From Comamonadaceae bacterium PBBC1 (lineage in GTDB: Bacteria > Pseudomonadota > Gammaproteobacteria > Burkholderiales > Burkholderiaceae_C): a DNA stretch of 64,000 nucleotides. The stretch covers positions 186,001 through 250,000 of the forward strand of contig NKIP01000003.1 in assembly GCA_002256145.1 (NCBI GenBank), given 5' to 3'. This document shows positions 54,498 through 63,015 of the stretch, one piece after another (position 1 is the first letter of the stretch; each line of letters opens with the position of its first letter). Under the pieces are notes generated by a model. The model did no database searches, was not told the DNA's origin, and worked only from the letters and a program-made list of their open reading frames with translations. Position numbers and translations under genes: made by a program.

Positions 54498-55394
54498 ATG
54501 TCCATCTACATCAACAAAGACACCAAAGTCATCACCCAAGGCATCACCGGCAAGACCGGTCAGTTCCACACTGAGAAGTGCCAGGAATACGCGAACGGCA
54601 AAAACTGCTTCGTCGCGGGCGTGAACCCCAAGAAGGCTGGCGAGTCCATCTTCAACATCCCAATTTACGCCTCGGTCAAAGAAGCTGCTCAAAACACGGG
54701 CGCGACCGTGTCCGTGATCTACGTGCCACCCGCTGGTGCAGCCGCTGCCATTTGGGAAGCCGTTGAAGCCGACCTCGACTTGGCCATCTGTATCACCGAA
54801 GGCATTCCGGTCCGCGACATGCTCGAAGTGCGCAACAAGATGAAGGCCAAAGAAGCCGCTGGTGGCAAGCGCACCTTGCTGCTGGGTCCCAACTGCCCCG
54901 GTCTCATCACCCCTGACGAAATCAAGATCGGCATCATGCCCGGTCACATCCACCGCAAAGGCCGCATTGGCGTGGTGTCCCGTTCGGGCACTTTGACCTA
55001 TGAAGCCGTGGCGATGTTGACCGAAGTGGGCCTGGGCCAGTCCAGCGCCGTCGGTATCGGTGGCGACCCGATCAACGGTTTGAAGCACATCGATGTGATG
55101 AAGGCCTTCAACGACGATCCAGACACCGACGCCGTCATCATGATCGGTGAAATCGGCGGTCCGGACGAAGCCGAAGCCGCTCAGTGGTGCAAGGCCAACA
55201 TGAAGAAGCCTGTGGTGGGTTTCATCGCCGGTGTGACTGCCCCTCCCGGCAAACGCATGGGTCACGCAGGTGCCTTGATTTCTGGCGGCGCCGACACGGC
55301 CGACGCCAAGCTGGCCATCATGGAAGAGTGCGGCTTCATCGTCACACGCAACCCGTCTGAACTGGGCAAATTGCTCAAGGCTCAGTTGAAATGA
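54498..55394 (+). CDS. sucD: Succinyl-CoA synthetase alpha subunit
   Basis: A 298-residue alpha subunit. MSIYINKDTKVITQGITGKTG starts the CoA-binding Rossmann domain; the active-site His that is phosphorylated is in GKRMGHAGALISGG near residue 248. GPNCPGLITPDEIKIGIMPG is also diagnostic. It follows sucC by 53 bp. Confidence 0.97.
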   Translation: MSIYINKDTKVITQGITGKTGQFHTEKCQEYANGKNCFVAGVNPKKAGESIFNIPIYASVKEAAQNTGATVSVIYVPPAGAAAAIWEAVEADLDLAICITEGIPVRDMLEVRNKMKAKEAAGGKRTLLLGPNCPGLITPDEIKIGIMPGHIHRKGRIGVVSRSGTLTYEAVAMLTEVGLGQSSAVGIGGDPINGLKHIDVMKAFNDDPDTDAVIMIGEIGGPDEAEAAQWCKANMKKPVVGFIAGVTAPPGKRMGHAGALISGGADTADAKLAIMEECGFIVTRNPSELGKLLKAQLK

Positions 55395-55399
55395 TGCGT

Positions 55400-55429
55400 C
55401 TGGGGGCAAGTCTTCGGCACTGCCCCCAG
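55400..55429 (+). terminator. Hairpin at the end of sucCD
   Basis: CTGGGGGCA (55400-55408) pairs with TGCCCCCAG (55421-55429) around a 12-nt loop, 5 bp after the sucD stop. The stem is very GC-rich but no T-run follows; it may serve as a 3'-end stabiliser or a partial terminator. Confidence 0.45.
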
Positions 55430-55532
55430 CAGCTCACACCCCGACTCGGCCGAGTCACCAAGAGCTCGGTAGTAAGTGCTATTACGCACGCCTTTTCTGC
55501 TTGTGCCCGTTAAACTCGGTCTTTGGACCCCT

Positions 55533-55572
55533 AAAGCGCTGTCAACGAAGGTTGCCAGCGCTTTGGTTTTTT
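55533..55572 (+). terminator. Strong intrinsic terminator directly upstream of terC
   Basis: AAAGCGCTG (55533-55541) pairs with CAGCGCTTT (55556-55564), with an inner CAAC/GTTG pair and GAAG loop. GG and six T residues follow, ending 20 bp before the terC start. It has all features of a rho-independent terminator, and transcription must pass it to reach terC because no promoter fits between. A 14-bp perfect palindrome (GACTCGGCCGAGTC, 55443-55456) lies upstream. This suggests attenuation, or the end of a small RNA. Confidence 0.65.
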
Positions 55573-55592
55573 GACAATCAATGGAGAACAAC

Positions 55593-56270
55593 ATGGAAAT
55601 GCTGCAAACAGCAGAATTTTGGATCGGCTTGCTCAAGATCATTTGGATCAACATCATCTTGTCGGGTGACAATGCGGTGGTGATTGCATTGGCTGCACGT
55701 GGCTTGCCTCCTCATCAGCAGCAAAAAGCCATCATGTTTGGCTCCGGTGCGGCAGTGGTTTTGCGCATTGCCTTGACCGTTGTGGCTGCCAAATTGCTGG
55801 CCTTGTCCTACCTGCAAATCATCGGTGGTATTTTGTTGTTGTGGATTGGCACACAACTGCTTCAAGGTGAAGATGAAGAAGAAGGTGAAGGCAAAGAGCA
55901 TACGGGCTTGATGACCGCCATTCGCACCATCTTGATCGCCGATTTGGTCATGAGCTTGGATAACGTGATCGCTGTGGCCGCCGCCGCCAAAGGCAGCATG
56001 ACCTTGCTGGTGCTGGGCTTGGCGATCAGCATTCCGTTGGTGATTTTTGGCAGCCAATTGATGATCAAACTGATGGAGCGCTTCCCCATCATCATCACCC
56101 TCGGTGCCGGCCTGATTGGCTGGGTCGCAGGAGAAACCATTGTCAGCGATGTTGCGCTTAAATCCATCGTCGAATCCAATGGCTGGTTGCACTATGCGGG
56201 GCCCGCATTGGGTGTCGCAGTGGTTCTGACCATCGGCAAAATGTCATCGGGCAAGTCCAAGCCAGCCTGA
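55593..56270 (+). CDS. TerC family integral membrane protein
   Basis: A 225-residue TerC/YjbE-type protein with about seven transmembrane spans. Two acidic motifs, LSGDNAVVIAL near residue 21 and SLDNVIAVAAA near 114, are the family's metal-binding signatures. Relatives export manganese or load Mn into secreted enzymes. A Glu-rich loop (EDEEEGEGKE) lies between halves. The start at 55593 is preceded by TGGAG at 6 bp; the ATG at 55581 has no ribosome site. The upstream terminator suggests regulated expression. Confidence 0.88.
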   Translation: MEMLQTAEFWIGLLKIIWINIILSGDNAVVIALAARGLPPHQQQKAIMFGSGAAVVLRIALTVVAAKLLALSYLQIIGGILLLWIGTQLLQGEDEEEGEGKEHTGLMTAIRTILIADLVMSLDNVIAVAAAAKGSMTLLVLGLAISIPLVIFGSQLMIKLMERFPIIITLGAGLIGWVAGETIVSDVALKSIVESNGWLHYAGPALGVAVVLTIGKMSSGKSKPA

Positions 56271-56317
56271 CGGCTGAGAAGTGCATCGTGCCCCTTGGGT
56301 GCGATGCACTTGAGCCG
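56271..56317 (+). terminator. Inverted repeat after terC
   Basis: AAGTGCATCG (56279-56288) pairs with CGATGCACTT (56302-56311), and flanking CGGCT/AGCCG extend the stem. It directly follows the terC stop and precedes pilA. No T-run, but the stem is long; probable terminator or transcript boundary. Confidence 0.5.
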
Positions 56318-56393
56318 ATCAACCGCATGAATCACTGGAGTTCACAAGGCGAATGATTTACCATCGAATGTCATTCACCAGGGAGCAAATGCC

Positions 56394-56876
56394 ATGCAAA
56401 AAAGGCAACAGGGTTTGACATTGATCGAGCTGATGATCGTGATTGCGATCATCGGTATCTTGGGGGCCTTGGCCCTGCCGGCCTATCAGGACTACACCAT
56501 TCGGGCCAAGGTTTCTGAAATGCTGCTGGCGGCCAATGGCTGCAAGACCTCGGTCAGCGAAGCGATCAGCTCGGCCTCTGAGGCCAATGTGGCGGCCAGT
56601 CTGCCCAAAGTCTGCGAAACCCAGACCAGCAAATACGTCACCAACATTGCGGCCGATGCCAATGGTGTGATCACGGTGGTGGGCAACCACGAGGCCTTGC
56701 GGGGCAACACCAGCGCATCGGCCAACAGCATCAGCTTGACCCCTTTGCAAACCGGTGACACCGCCATCAATGGCAGCACCGACGGTGGCAAACCCATCGC
56801 CAGCTGGCGTTGTGGTCCTGCAAGCAGCAACGGCTTGCCGGTCAAGTACCTGCCCGCCTCGTGCAAGGCCTCTTGA
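56394..56876 (+). CDS. pilA: Type IV pilin
   Basis: A 160-residue major-pilin-like prepilin. The leader is 7 residues (MQKRQQG), then the methylated N-terminal helix [20 protein letters not shown] with Glu at +5. Unusually the +1 residue is Leu instead of Phe. Four cysteines occur; the last pair (SWRCGP and ASCKAS) should form the C-terminal disulfide loop. The protein ends in Ser, right after the loop. GGGAG lies 8 bp upstream of the start. The following gene is a PglL-type transferase. Confidence 0.93.
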   Translation: MQKRQQGLTLIELMIVIAIIGILGALALPAYQDYTIRAKVSEMLLAANGCKTSVSEAISSASEANVAASLPKVCETQTSKYVTNIAADANGVITVVGNHEALRGNTSASANSISLTPLQTGDTAINGSTDGGKPIASWRCGPASSNGLPVKYLPASCKAS

Positions 56877-56924
56877 ATCCTGAATTCACGATGACAGCGC
56901 CCGAGCCTTGCCGGGCGTCGTCTC

Positions 56925-58421
56925 ATGCGTCAGCCCATGTCATTGGCTGAGCCCCATCACCCACTGCACAACACGCCCCCGCACTGGGGCGTACTGCTTG
57001 TCTTGGTTTTGCCTTGGGTGCAGCCTTATGCGCCAGGCCCTGTCTCCAATGTCATGCCTTGGCTGATCAGTTGGGCGTGTCTGGCTTTGGCCGCATTCTG
57101 GTGGCGACAGGTCACCGTTTCTGCGGTTTTTCACAGCTGGGCCATCGCGGCCTTGATCAGCAGCGTGATCGGTTTCATCCAGTATTTTGGCAAAGCCGAG
57201 GCGTTTTGGCCGCTGGTGCATGTGCCAGATTATTTGGGCGATGCTGTTGGCAACCTGCGCCAGCGCAACCAGCTGGCCACTTTGCTCAGCATGGGCTTGC
57301 TGGCCGTTTTGTGGTGGCGTCTTCATGGCTTGACATCCGTGCAAGCTTGGATCATGACGGCCGTGCTGTGCACCGCACTGGCCGCCACGTCCTCGCGCAC
57401 CGGTTTGCTGCAATTGGTGGGCATCACCCTTTGGATGGCCCTGCAATGGCGACAAGCCCGCATGCGCCAGCTGCTGCGCTTGTGCGTTTTTGCGTTGGGC
57501 GTCTACACACTGGCCGCTTGGGTGTTGCCATGGAGCCTGCAACACATGACGGGGCAAGCCACATTCAACGCCATGGTCCGCATGACCACGGACGACGGGT
57601 GCGGCAGTCGCAAAGTGCTTTGGTCCAATGTGCTGCATTTGCTGGCCCAAAAACCACTGAGTGGTTGGGGCTGGGATGCGCTGCGCCATGCCCACTACAT
57701 CACCGATTATGGTGACACCCGCTTTTGCGCTGTCATGGGCAATGCCCACAATTTGCCGCTGCACTTGGCCGTTGTCTGGGGAATACCTGTTGCTGCAGCG
57801 CTGATGCTGGCCCTCATGGCTGCTGTCTGGATGGCCAAACCTTGGCAAGCGCAGGGGGCTGATCGCTGCATGGGGTGGGGTGTTTTGGGCGTGATCGCTG
57901 TGCACAGCGCTCTTGAATACCCGCTGTGGTACGGACCCTTTCAGATCGCCATTGTTTTGTGCCTGTGGGTCATGGGAGGGCAAATCTGGTGGAGCATGCG
58001 GGCATCCAACAGCCTGAAAAGCGCTGCCTTGCTTGTTTTGTCTGCCCTGGCATGCCTTGCCTATGACTACCAACAGATGCGCCAAATTTTTCTGCCACCT
58101 GCACAGCGCTGGGCAGTTTGGCGAGACAACCCCCTTGAGGTGGCTCAGCGAAGCTGGTTTTTTGAAACATCGGCCCTTTTTGCCGAGCTCACCACCACCC
58201 GCGTCACCCCAGACAATGCACGCTGGGTGCTGGAGGCGAGCCAAGAGCTGCTGCTGAGCACGCCCGATCCTCGGGTGGTCTTGCAACTGATCGAAGCCGC
58301 TCAATTTCTGGATGAAGACGATTTACGGGCCTTTCATCTGGCCCGATTGAAACAGGTCTACCCCGAAGATCACGCTCGCTGGATGGATCGGCAAGCCAAA
58401 ACTCAAAAAAGCAACCGTTAA
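56925..58421 (+). CDS. PglL/TfpO-type O-oligosaccharyltransferase (Wzy_C family)
   Basis: A 498-residue membrane protein with about ten spans. The Wzy_C-type region shows NLRQRNQLATLLSMGLLA and the loop HSALEYPLWYGPFQIA, patterns shared by PglL/TfpO pilin glycosyltransferases; O-antigen ligase-like domain plus a C-terminal soluble part (about 400-498). It would attach a lipid-linked glycan to pilin in the periplasm. It starts 48 bp after pilA, so the pilin is the obvious substrate. O-antigen ligase is the alternative. Confidence 0.82.
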   Translation: MRQPMSLAEPHHPLHNTPPHWGVLLVLVLPWVQPYAPGPVSNVMPWLISWACLALAAFWWRQVTVSAVFHSWAIAALISSVIGFIQYFGKAEAFWPLVHVPDYLGDAVGNLRQRNQLATLLSMGLLAVLWWRLHGLTSVQAWIMTAVLCTALAATSSRTGLLQLVGITLWMALQWRQARMRQLLRLCVFALGVYTLAAWVLPWSLQHMTGQATFNAMVRMTTDDGCGSRKVLWSNVLHLLAQKPLSGWGWDALRHAHYITDYGDTRFCAVMGNAHNLPLHLAVVWGIPVAAALMLALMAAVWMAKPWQAQGADRCMGWGVLGVIAVHSALEYPLWYGPFQIAIVLCLWVMGGQIWWSMRASNSLKSAALLVLSALACLAYDYQQMRQIFLPPAQRWAVWRDNPLEVAQRSWFFETSALFAELTTTRVTPDNARWVLEASQELLLSTPDPRVVLQLIEAAQFLDEDDLRAFHLARLKQVYPEDHARWMDRQAKTQKSNR

Positions 58422-58464
58422 GTTCCCTCTTGGTGCGCTTTATGTAGTTATGATGTTGTAAAAA

Positions 58465-58478
58465 TACCCAATTGGGTA
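58465..58478. promoter_or_regulatory. 14-bp palindrome upstream of the orphan response regulator
   Basis: TACCCAATTGGGTA is a perfect palindrome about 60 bp before the start. A possible CTGACA-N16-GACAAT promoter lies just downstream, which would place the palindrome near -52, a typical activator position. The core CCCAATTGGG also occurs at 50087-50096 upstream of purB, and CCAATTGGG upstream of the adhesin gene (12322-12330). Regulator unknown. Confidence 0.4.
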
Positions 58479-58537
58479 ATTCCCAATGCTGACATTTTTG
58501 TTAAATTGTTGACAATTATTAAGCAATATCAGCAACC

Positions 58538-59194
58538 ATGAACAAGCGACTGGGCCACGTATTTTTGGTCGACGACAACCATGACGTTCGGTTTTACCTG
58601 GCAGACATGTTGGTCCGCCTGGGTTACACCGTTGACACCTTTGACAACGCACAAGCATTTCTCAACAACGCCTTGGACATTTCGCCTGCGGTGGTGTTGC
58701 TCGACATGCGCATGCCGGGTTTGACCGGGCTAGAGCTGCAAAACAAGTTGCTCAGCATTGGACGCAGAACGCCCATTGTGTTCATCAGCGGTGAGAGTGA
58801 GAAAACCGAAATCATCGAGGCATTTCGTCATGGTGCCATTGACTTTGTGCTCAAGCCTTTCAGCCGCGACAAGCTTTGCCTGATCCTTGAAAAGGCCATG
58901 GACATTGACCGTCGTCGCCACCAGGAGTTTGTCAGCACAGACACGGTGCGCCGCGTCTTCAATGTGCTGTCCAACCGAGAAAAAGAAATCTTCATGCTCA
59001 TCGTTCAGGGCTTGACGAACAAAGGCATCGCTGAGGTGACGGGCATTCAGCCCGGCACGGCCAAAAAGCACCGGGCCACCATTTATCAAAAGTTGAACGT
59101 CAACAGCGGTGCCGAATTGATCAATTTGTGCAAAGGGGTTGATTTGAGCCCCTTTTTGCCGGCCAGCAAGACCACCCCGCCCGTTCAGGCCTAA
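58538..59194 (+). CDS. Orphan FixJ/NarL-type response regulator (REC + LuxR HTH)
   Basis: A 218-residue response regulator. The receiver domain begins VFLVDDN, with the phosphoacceptor Asp in VVLLDMRMPG (about residue 56) and Lys in VLKPFSRDKL. The C-terminal LuxR-type HTH has LSNREKEIFMLIVQGLTNKGIAEVTGIQPGTAKKHRATIYQKL. The cognate histidine kinase is not in the window. FixJ-like regulators often respond to oxygen or light; no such link is visible. Palindromic site in its promoter could be autoregulatory. Confidence 0.9.
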   Translation: MNKRLGHVFLVDDNHDVRFYLADMLVRLGYTVDTFDNAQAFLNNALDISPAVVLLDMRMPGLTGLELQNKLLSIGRRTPIVFISGESEKTEIIEAFRHGAIDFVLKPFSRDKLCLILEKAMDIDRRRHQEFVSTDTVRRVFNVLSNREKEIFMLIVQGLTNKGIAEVTGIQPGTAKKHRATIYQKLNVNSGAELINLCKGVDLSPFLPASKTTPPVQA

Positions 59195-59242
59195 GGCCTC
59201 GGGTCAGGGTGATGGTTCAAAGCGCGGGTGATCTGCGTCCGC

Positions 59243-60229
59243 TCAGCGGTTCACATTCACCACCACCCGCCCGCGCACCTGCCCGGCCAAGATCTCGCTG
59301 CCCAGTGCTACGGCATCGGCCAGACCCACTTCGCGGGTGATTCGCTCCAGTTGCAGTGGGTCCAGGTCTTGGGCCAAACGCGCCCAAGCTGCCTCGCGCA
59401 CGGCTCGCGGGGCCATCACGCTGTCGATGCCCGCCAGCGTCAGACCACGCAAGATGAAGGGTGCGACCGAGCCAGGAAAGTCCATGCCCTGGGCCAGGCC
59501 GCAAGCCGTGACCACGCCGCCATATTTCGTGCTGGCGCAGGCATTGGCCAGGGTGTGGCTGCCCACGGTGTCGACCACGCCGGCCCAGCGCTCTTTGGCC
59601 AGTGGCTTGCCGGGGGCAGACAGTTCTGCCCGGTCCATCACGTCGGCTGCGCCCAGCTGGCGCAGGTAGTCGGCCTCTTGCAAGCGGCCTGTGCTGGCCA
59701 CCACGCGGTAGCCGAGCTTGGCCAAAAGCGCAATGGCCACGCTGCCCACACCGCCGCCTGCACCCGTGACCAAAATGTCGCCCTTGTCCGGTGTGATGCC
59801 GTACTTTTGCAGCGCCATCACGCACAGCATGGCGGTGTAGCCTGCGGTGCCAATGGCCATGGCTTGGCGCGGGGTGAAGGCGGCAGGCAGTTTCACCAAC
59901 CAGTCGCCTTTGAGCCGAGCCTTTTGTGCCAAACCGCCGCTGTGGCTCTCGCCTACGCCCCAGCCGTTCAAAACGACGGAGTCACCTGCTTTGAACAGCG
60001 GGTGCTGGCTCTCGGTCACCCTGCCCGACAGGTCAATGCCCGGCGTGAGTGGAAACTTGCGCACCACGGGCGATTTGCCGGTGATGGCCAGGCCGTCTTT
60101 GTAGTTGAGCGTGGAATAGTCCACCTGCACCGTCACGTCCCCTTCGGGCAAGGCGCTGTCGTCGAGCGTTTGCAGGGTGCAGCGGTAACCGGCGTCGTCT
60201 TTGTTGATTTGCAGGGCTTGGTAAGTCAT
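59243..60229 (-). CDS. acuI: Acrylyl-CoA reductase-like MDR (AcuI/YhdH family)
   Basis: A 328-residue medium-chain reductase of the AcuI/YhdH type; it reduces acryloyl-CoA to propionyl-CoA with NADPH. No zinc site. Motifs: NYKDGLAITG near residue 42, PGIDLSGRV, GTAGYTAML and the NADP loop VTGAGGGVGSVAIALLAKLGYRVVASTGR. The C terminus is standard. The ATG at 60229 has a GAAAGG ribosome site; the upstream open frame is not conserved. In freshwater and marine bacteria AcuI supports detoxification of acrylate from DMSP. Confidence 0.9.
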   Translation of the reverse strand: MTYQALQINKDDAGYRCTLQTLDDSALPEGDVTVQVDYSTLNYKDGLAITGKSPVVRKFPLTPGIDLSGRVTESQHPLFKAGDSVVLNGWGVGESHSGGLAQKARLKGDWLVKLPAAFTPRQAMAIGTAGYTAMLCVMALQKYGITPDKGDILVTGAGGGVGSVAIALLAKLGYRVVASTGRLQEADYLRQLGAADVMDRAELSAPGKPLAKERWAGVVDTVGSHTLANACASTKYGGVVTACGLAQGMDFPGSVAPFILRGLTLAGIDSVMAPRAVREAAWARLAQDLDPLQLERITREVGLADAVALGSEILAGQVRGRVVVNVNR

Positions 60230-60304
60230 GGCCTTCTTTCTGAAAATGAAAATATCACGGTATTTTTGAGCCACACGGGGCCAGCTTCGATGGGTGTCAG
60301 GGGC

Positions 60305-61195
60305 TCATTTGCGGTTGACCAACACAATGCCAGCAGCCACCAGCGCCAGCGACAGCAGCAAAGTCAAGGTCACCGTTTCGCCCAGCCACAGCATGCCAAA
60401 CAGCAATGCAAACAGTGGGGTCATGAACACAAAAGCAGAAATTTGCGTGGCCGGATACCGGCCCAACATCCACATCCAAGCCAGGTAACTGGCAAACGCC
60501 CCCAACACCGCCTGTATGGCCACCGAGCCCAGAGCAAAGGGACTCCAATGACCCGACCAAGACTCGCCCATCAGGTAGGACAAAACCAGCAAGAGCCCTG
60601 CACTCAGGGCAATTTGGTAGAGCAACAGTTTTTCAGCAGGGATGCGGGTGAGGTTTTTGGCCCGGATGGTCACCGTAGTCAGGCCCCACAACGCTCCTGC
60701 GGCCAAGCCCATCCAGTCGCCAGTGGCTGCACCCTCGCTCAAGCCATCGCGCAGTGCAAACACCACGGCGGCAAAAGCGCACGCCATGCCGACCCACTGT
60801 GCCGGGCGCAAGCGCTCGCTGCGAATGAACAAGGGCACCAATGCCGCCACCCAAAAAGGCGAGGTGTACAAAAACACCGTCAGCCGCGAAGCCGAGGTGT
60901 GTTGCAAGCCGATGTAAATGAACGCAAATTCGGCGGCAAACAAACTGCCCACCAGCAAACCACCCCACAAACTGCCATCGCGCTCGAACAGCCGGATGCC
61001 GCGCCATTGGCACCACAGCATCAGCAACAAACTGGCCCCCACACCACGCACCGCCGACATGAATACCGGCGGGATGAGCGTGACCGTGGTTTTGACCAAC
61101 ACCTGCTGAAACCCCCAAAACATGCAACAAACCAGCAAGATCCCCACGGCCAGGGCGTCCAGATGGTCTTTGCGATGGGGATGCGGCGCGTTCAT
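60305..61195 (-). CDS. EamA/DMT family exporter
   Basis: A 296-residue protein with ten transmembrane spans in two EamA repeats (CCMFWGFQQVLVKT, then GLAAGALWGLTTVTIRA as second-repeat start). Members export amino acids, metabolites or drugs. It is downstream of acuI's start on the same strand with 75 bp between, and divergent from phoD. Substrate unknown. The start at 61195 is chosen over 61219 because the earlier codons are not conserved. Confidence 0.88.
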   Translation of the reverse strand: MNAPHPHRKDHLDALAVGILLVCCMFWGFQQVLVKTTVTLIPPVFMSAVRGVGASLLLMLWCQWRGIRLFERDGSLWGGLLVGSLFAAEFAFIYIGLQHTSASRLTVFLYTSPFWVAALVPLFIRSERLRPAQWVGMACAFAAVVFALRDGLSEGAATGDWMGLAAGALWGLTTVTIRAKNLTRIPAEKLLLYQIALSAGLLLVLSYLMGESWSGHWSPFALGSVAIQAVLGAFASYLAWMWMLGRYPATQISAFVFMTPLFALLFGMLWLGETVTLTLLLSLALVAAGIVLVNRK

Positions 61196-61314
61196 GGCCC
61201 TGATTGTGCCGTGCGCCACGGTGGGGGCCTGTCACCCGTGATGCCCATCCCTCAGAGGGCCGGGTAACATGTTTTGAACTTCTCCTTTTTGTCGCTCTGC
61301 AAGAGCGTTTTGAC

Positions 61315-62895
61315 ATGAACAGATTTTCAGTAAATCGTCGCCAACTGAACCGCCAGGCCTTGGCGCTGGCATTGACGCCGTGGTTGGGGGCTTGTGCCCA
61401 GGCGCAGTCGGTGCAAAGCGTCGCTTCTGCAGGGGGACCGCGCTGGCAAAGCGACCCCTTCAGTTTGGGCGTTGCCAGTGGTCAACCCCAACCTGACAGT
61501 GTGGTGTTGTGGACCCGCTTGCGCATTGCACCTGCTGACGAGGCGCAACGCGGGCGTGCGCAATCGGTGGTGTGTGAGGTGTTTGCCGACGAGGCTTTGC
61601 GCCAGCCCATCAGGCAGTGGCTGGTACAAACCGACGCCAGCCGAGCGCACAGCGTGCATGTGCTGGCCAGTGGTTTGCAGCCCGGGCGGCATTATTGGTA
61701 CCGTTTTGTCTGCGGCCATGCGATCAGCCCGGTGGGCCGGACCCGCACCAGCCCGGCACTGAACGAAGCGGTGCCACGCCTGCGCATGGCATTGGCCTCG
61801 TGCCAGCACTTTGAGCAGGGTTACTTTGCTGCGCACCGGGACATGGCCGAACGCGATCTGGATTTGGTCTTGTTTGTGGGCGATTACATTTACGAGAGCT
61901 CTAATCCCCGCTTCATTGTGCGCAGGCATGAAGGCGGGGTACCGGTGCTGTTGGACGAGTACCGCGAGCGCCATGCACAGTACAAATCGGATGCTGATTT
62001 GCGTGCCTGCCATGCAGCACACCCGTGGGTCATGACGTGGGATGACCACGAAGTGGTGAACGATTACGCCAACGACCTGGACCAAAAATTCACCGATGCA
62101 CAGGTGTTTTTGCGCCGCCGTGCGGCCGCCTACCAAGCGTATTTTGAACACATGCCCGTCCGCTTGGGGCCAGACCCGAGCCAGCCCAGCCAGATGCGCA
62201 TCCATGACCGAATGGCATGGGGGCGTCTGGCCGATGTGTGGACGCTGGACTGCCGCCAATACCGTGACCACCATGCCTGCCCGGACCCGAACCGGGGCGG
62301 TGGCCGCGTGGTGGTGGGCTGCGACGCTTTGGCCAACCCGGGCCGCAGCATGTTGGGCGCTGCGCAGGAACAATGGCTGAACGAGGGCTTGACGCAAAGC
62401 CAGCGGCGCTGGAAATTGTTGGCACAGTCCACCCAAATGAGTTCCAGCGGCGTTGACACACCGCTGGGCCGCAGCGCTTTCACCGATGGTTGGGACGGTT
62501 ACCCCAAAGCCCGCGAGCGCTTGTTGAGCACCATCGCCGAGGCCCGTTTGCAAAACGTGGTTCTATTGGGCGGGGATGTGCACATGAACGTGGCCTCGCA
62601 ATTGCGTGTGCAGCCCAACAACGACAAGTCCCCCATCGTGGCAGCCGAACTGGTGGCCACCTCCATCACTTCGCGCGGCTTGGGTGAAAACCTGTTGGCC
62701 CAAATCCGGGCGTCCAACCCCGACATCGTGCACGCCCGCTCTGACGAGAGGGGGTATACCGTGCTGGATGTGAAACCCGAGCGCATGCTTGCCGAAATGC
62801 GCACCACCGCCAATCCCGTCAAAGCCGATGCCCAGTTTGGCGTGCAGGCCCGTTTTGAAATCGTGCAGGGGGTGGCTGGCTTGCACAAACTCTGA
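61315..62895 (+). CDS. phoD: PhoD-type alkaline phosphatase (probable Tat lipoprotein)
   Basis: A 526-residue phosphodiesterase/alkaline phosphatase of the PhoD family, which liberates phosphate from organic esters outside the cytoplasm. The N terminus carries a twin-arginine-like VNRRQLNRQ and a hydrophobic stretch ending LGACAQ, a lipobox with Cys near residue 25. Metal-binding motifs are DLVLFVGDYIYE, TWDDHEVVNDYAND and LLGGDVHMNV. Start at 61315 fits the signal; the frame is open from 61204. No pho box was identified. Confidence 0.9.
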   Translation: MNRFSVNRRQLNRQALALALTPWLGACAQAQSVQSVASAGGPRWQSDPFSLGVASGQPQPDSVVLWTRLRIAPADEAQRGRAQSVVCEVFADEALRQPIRQWLVQTDASRAHSVHVLASGLQPGRHYWYRFVCGHAISPVGRTRTSPALNEAVPRLRMALASCQHFEQGYFAAHRDMAERDLDLVLFVGDYIYESSNPRFIVRRHEGGVPVLLDEYRERHAQYKSDADLRACHAAHPWVMTWDDHEVVNDYANDLDQKFTDAQVFLRRRAAAYQAYFEHMPVRLGPDPSQPSQMRIHDRMAWGRLADVWTLDCRQYRDHHACPDPNRGGGRVVVGCDALANPGRSMLGAAQEQWLNEGLTQSQRRWKLLAQSTQMSSSGVDTPLGRSAFTDGWDGYPKARERLLSTIAEARLQNVVLLGGDVHMNVASQLRVQPNNDKSPIVAAELVATSITSRGLGENLLAQIRASNPDIVHARSDERGYTVLDVKPERMLAEMRTTANPVKADAQFGVQARFEIVQGVAGLHKL

Positions 62896-63015
62896 ATTTT
62901 GGCTCATGGAAAACCCTTGGTCTGAGTTGTGAGCCCTGCAACCACCCCGTGAATCACAGGGATGAAGCGTTAACACAGGGGTCATTTTTTGGGCCACGGG
63001 GCTAAAATAAAAAAT

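Noticed and set aside
55395..55592. yybP-ykoY manganese riboswitch upstream of terC
   Set aside because: The conserved GGGGAGUA-like core was not found, so only a terminator/attenuator is claimed.
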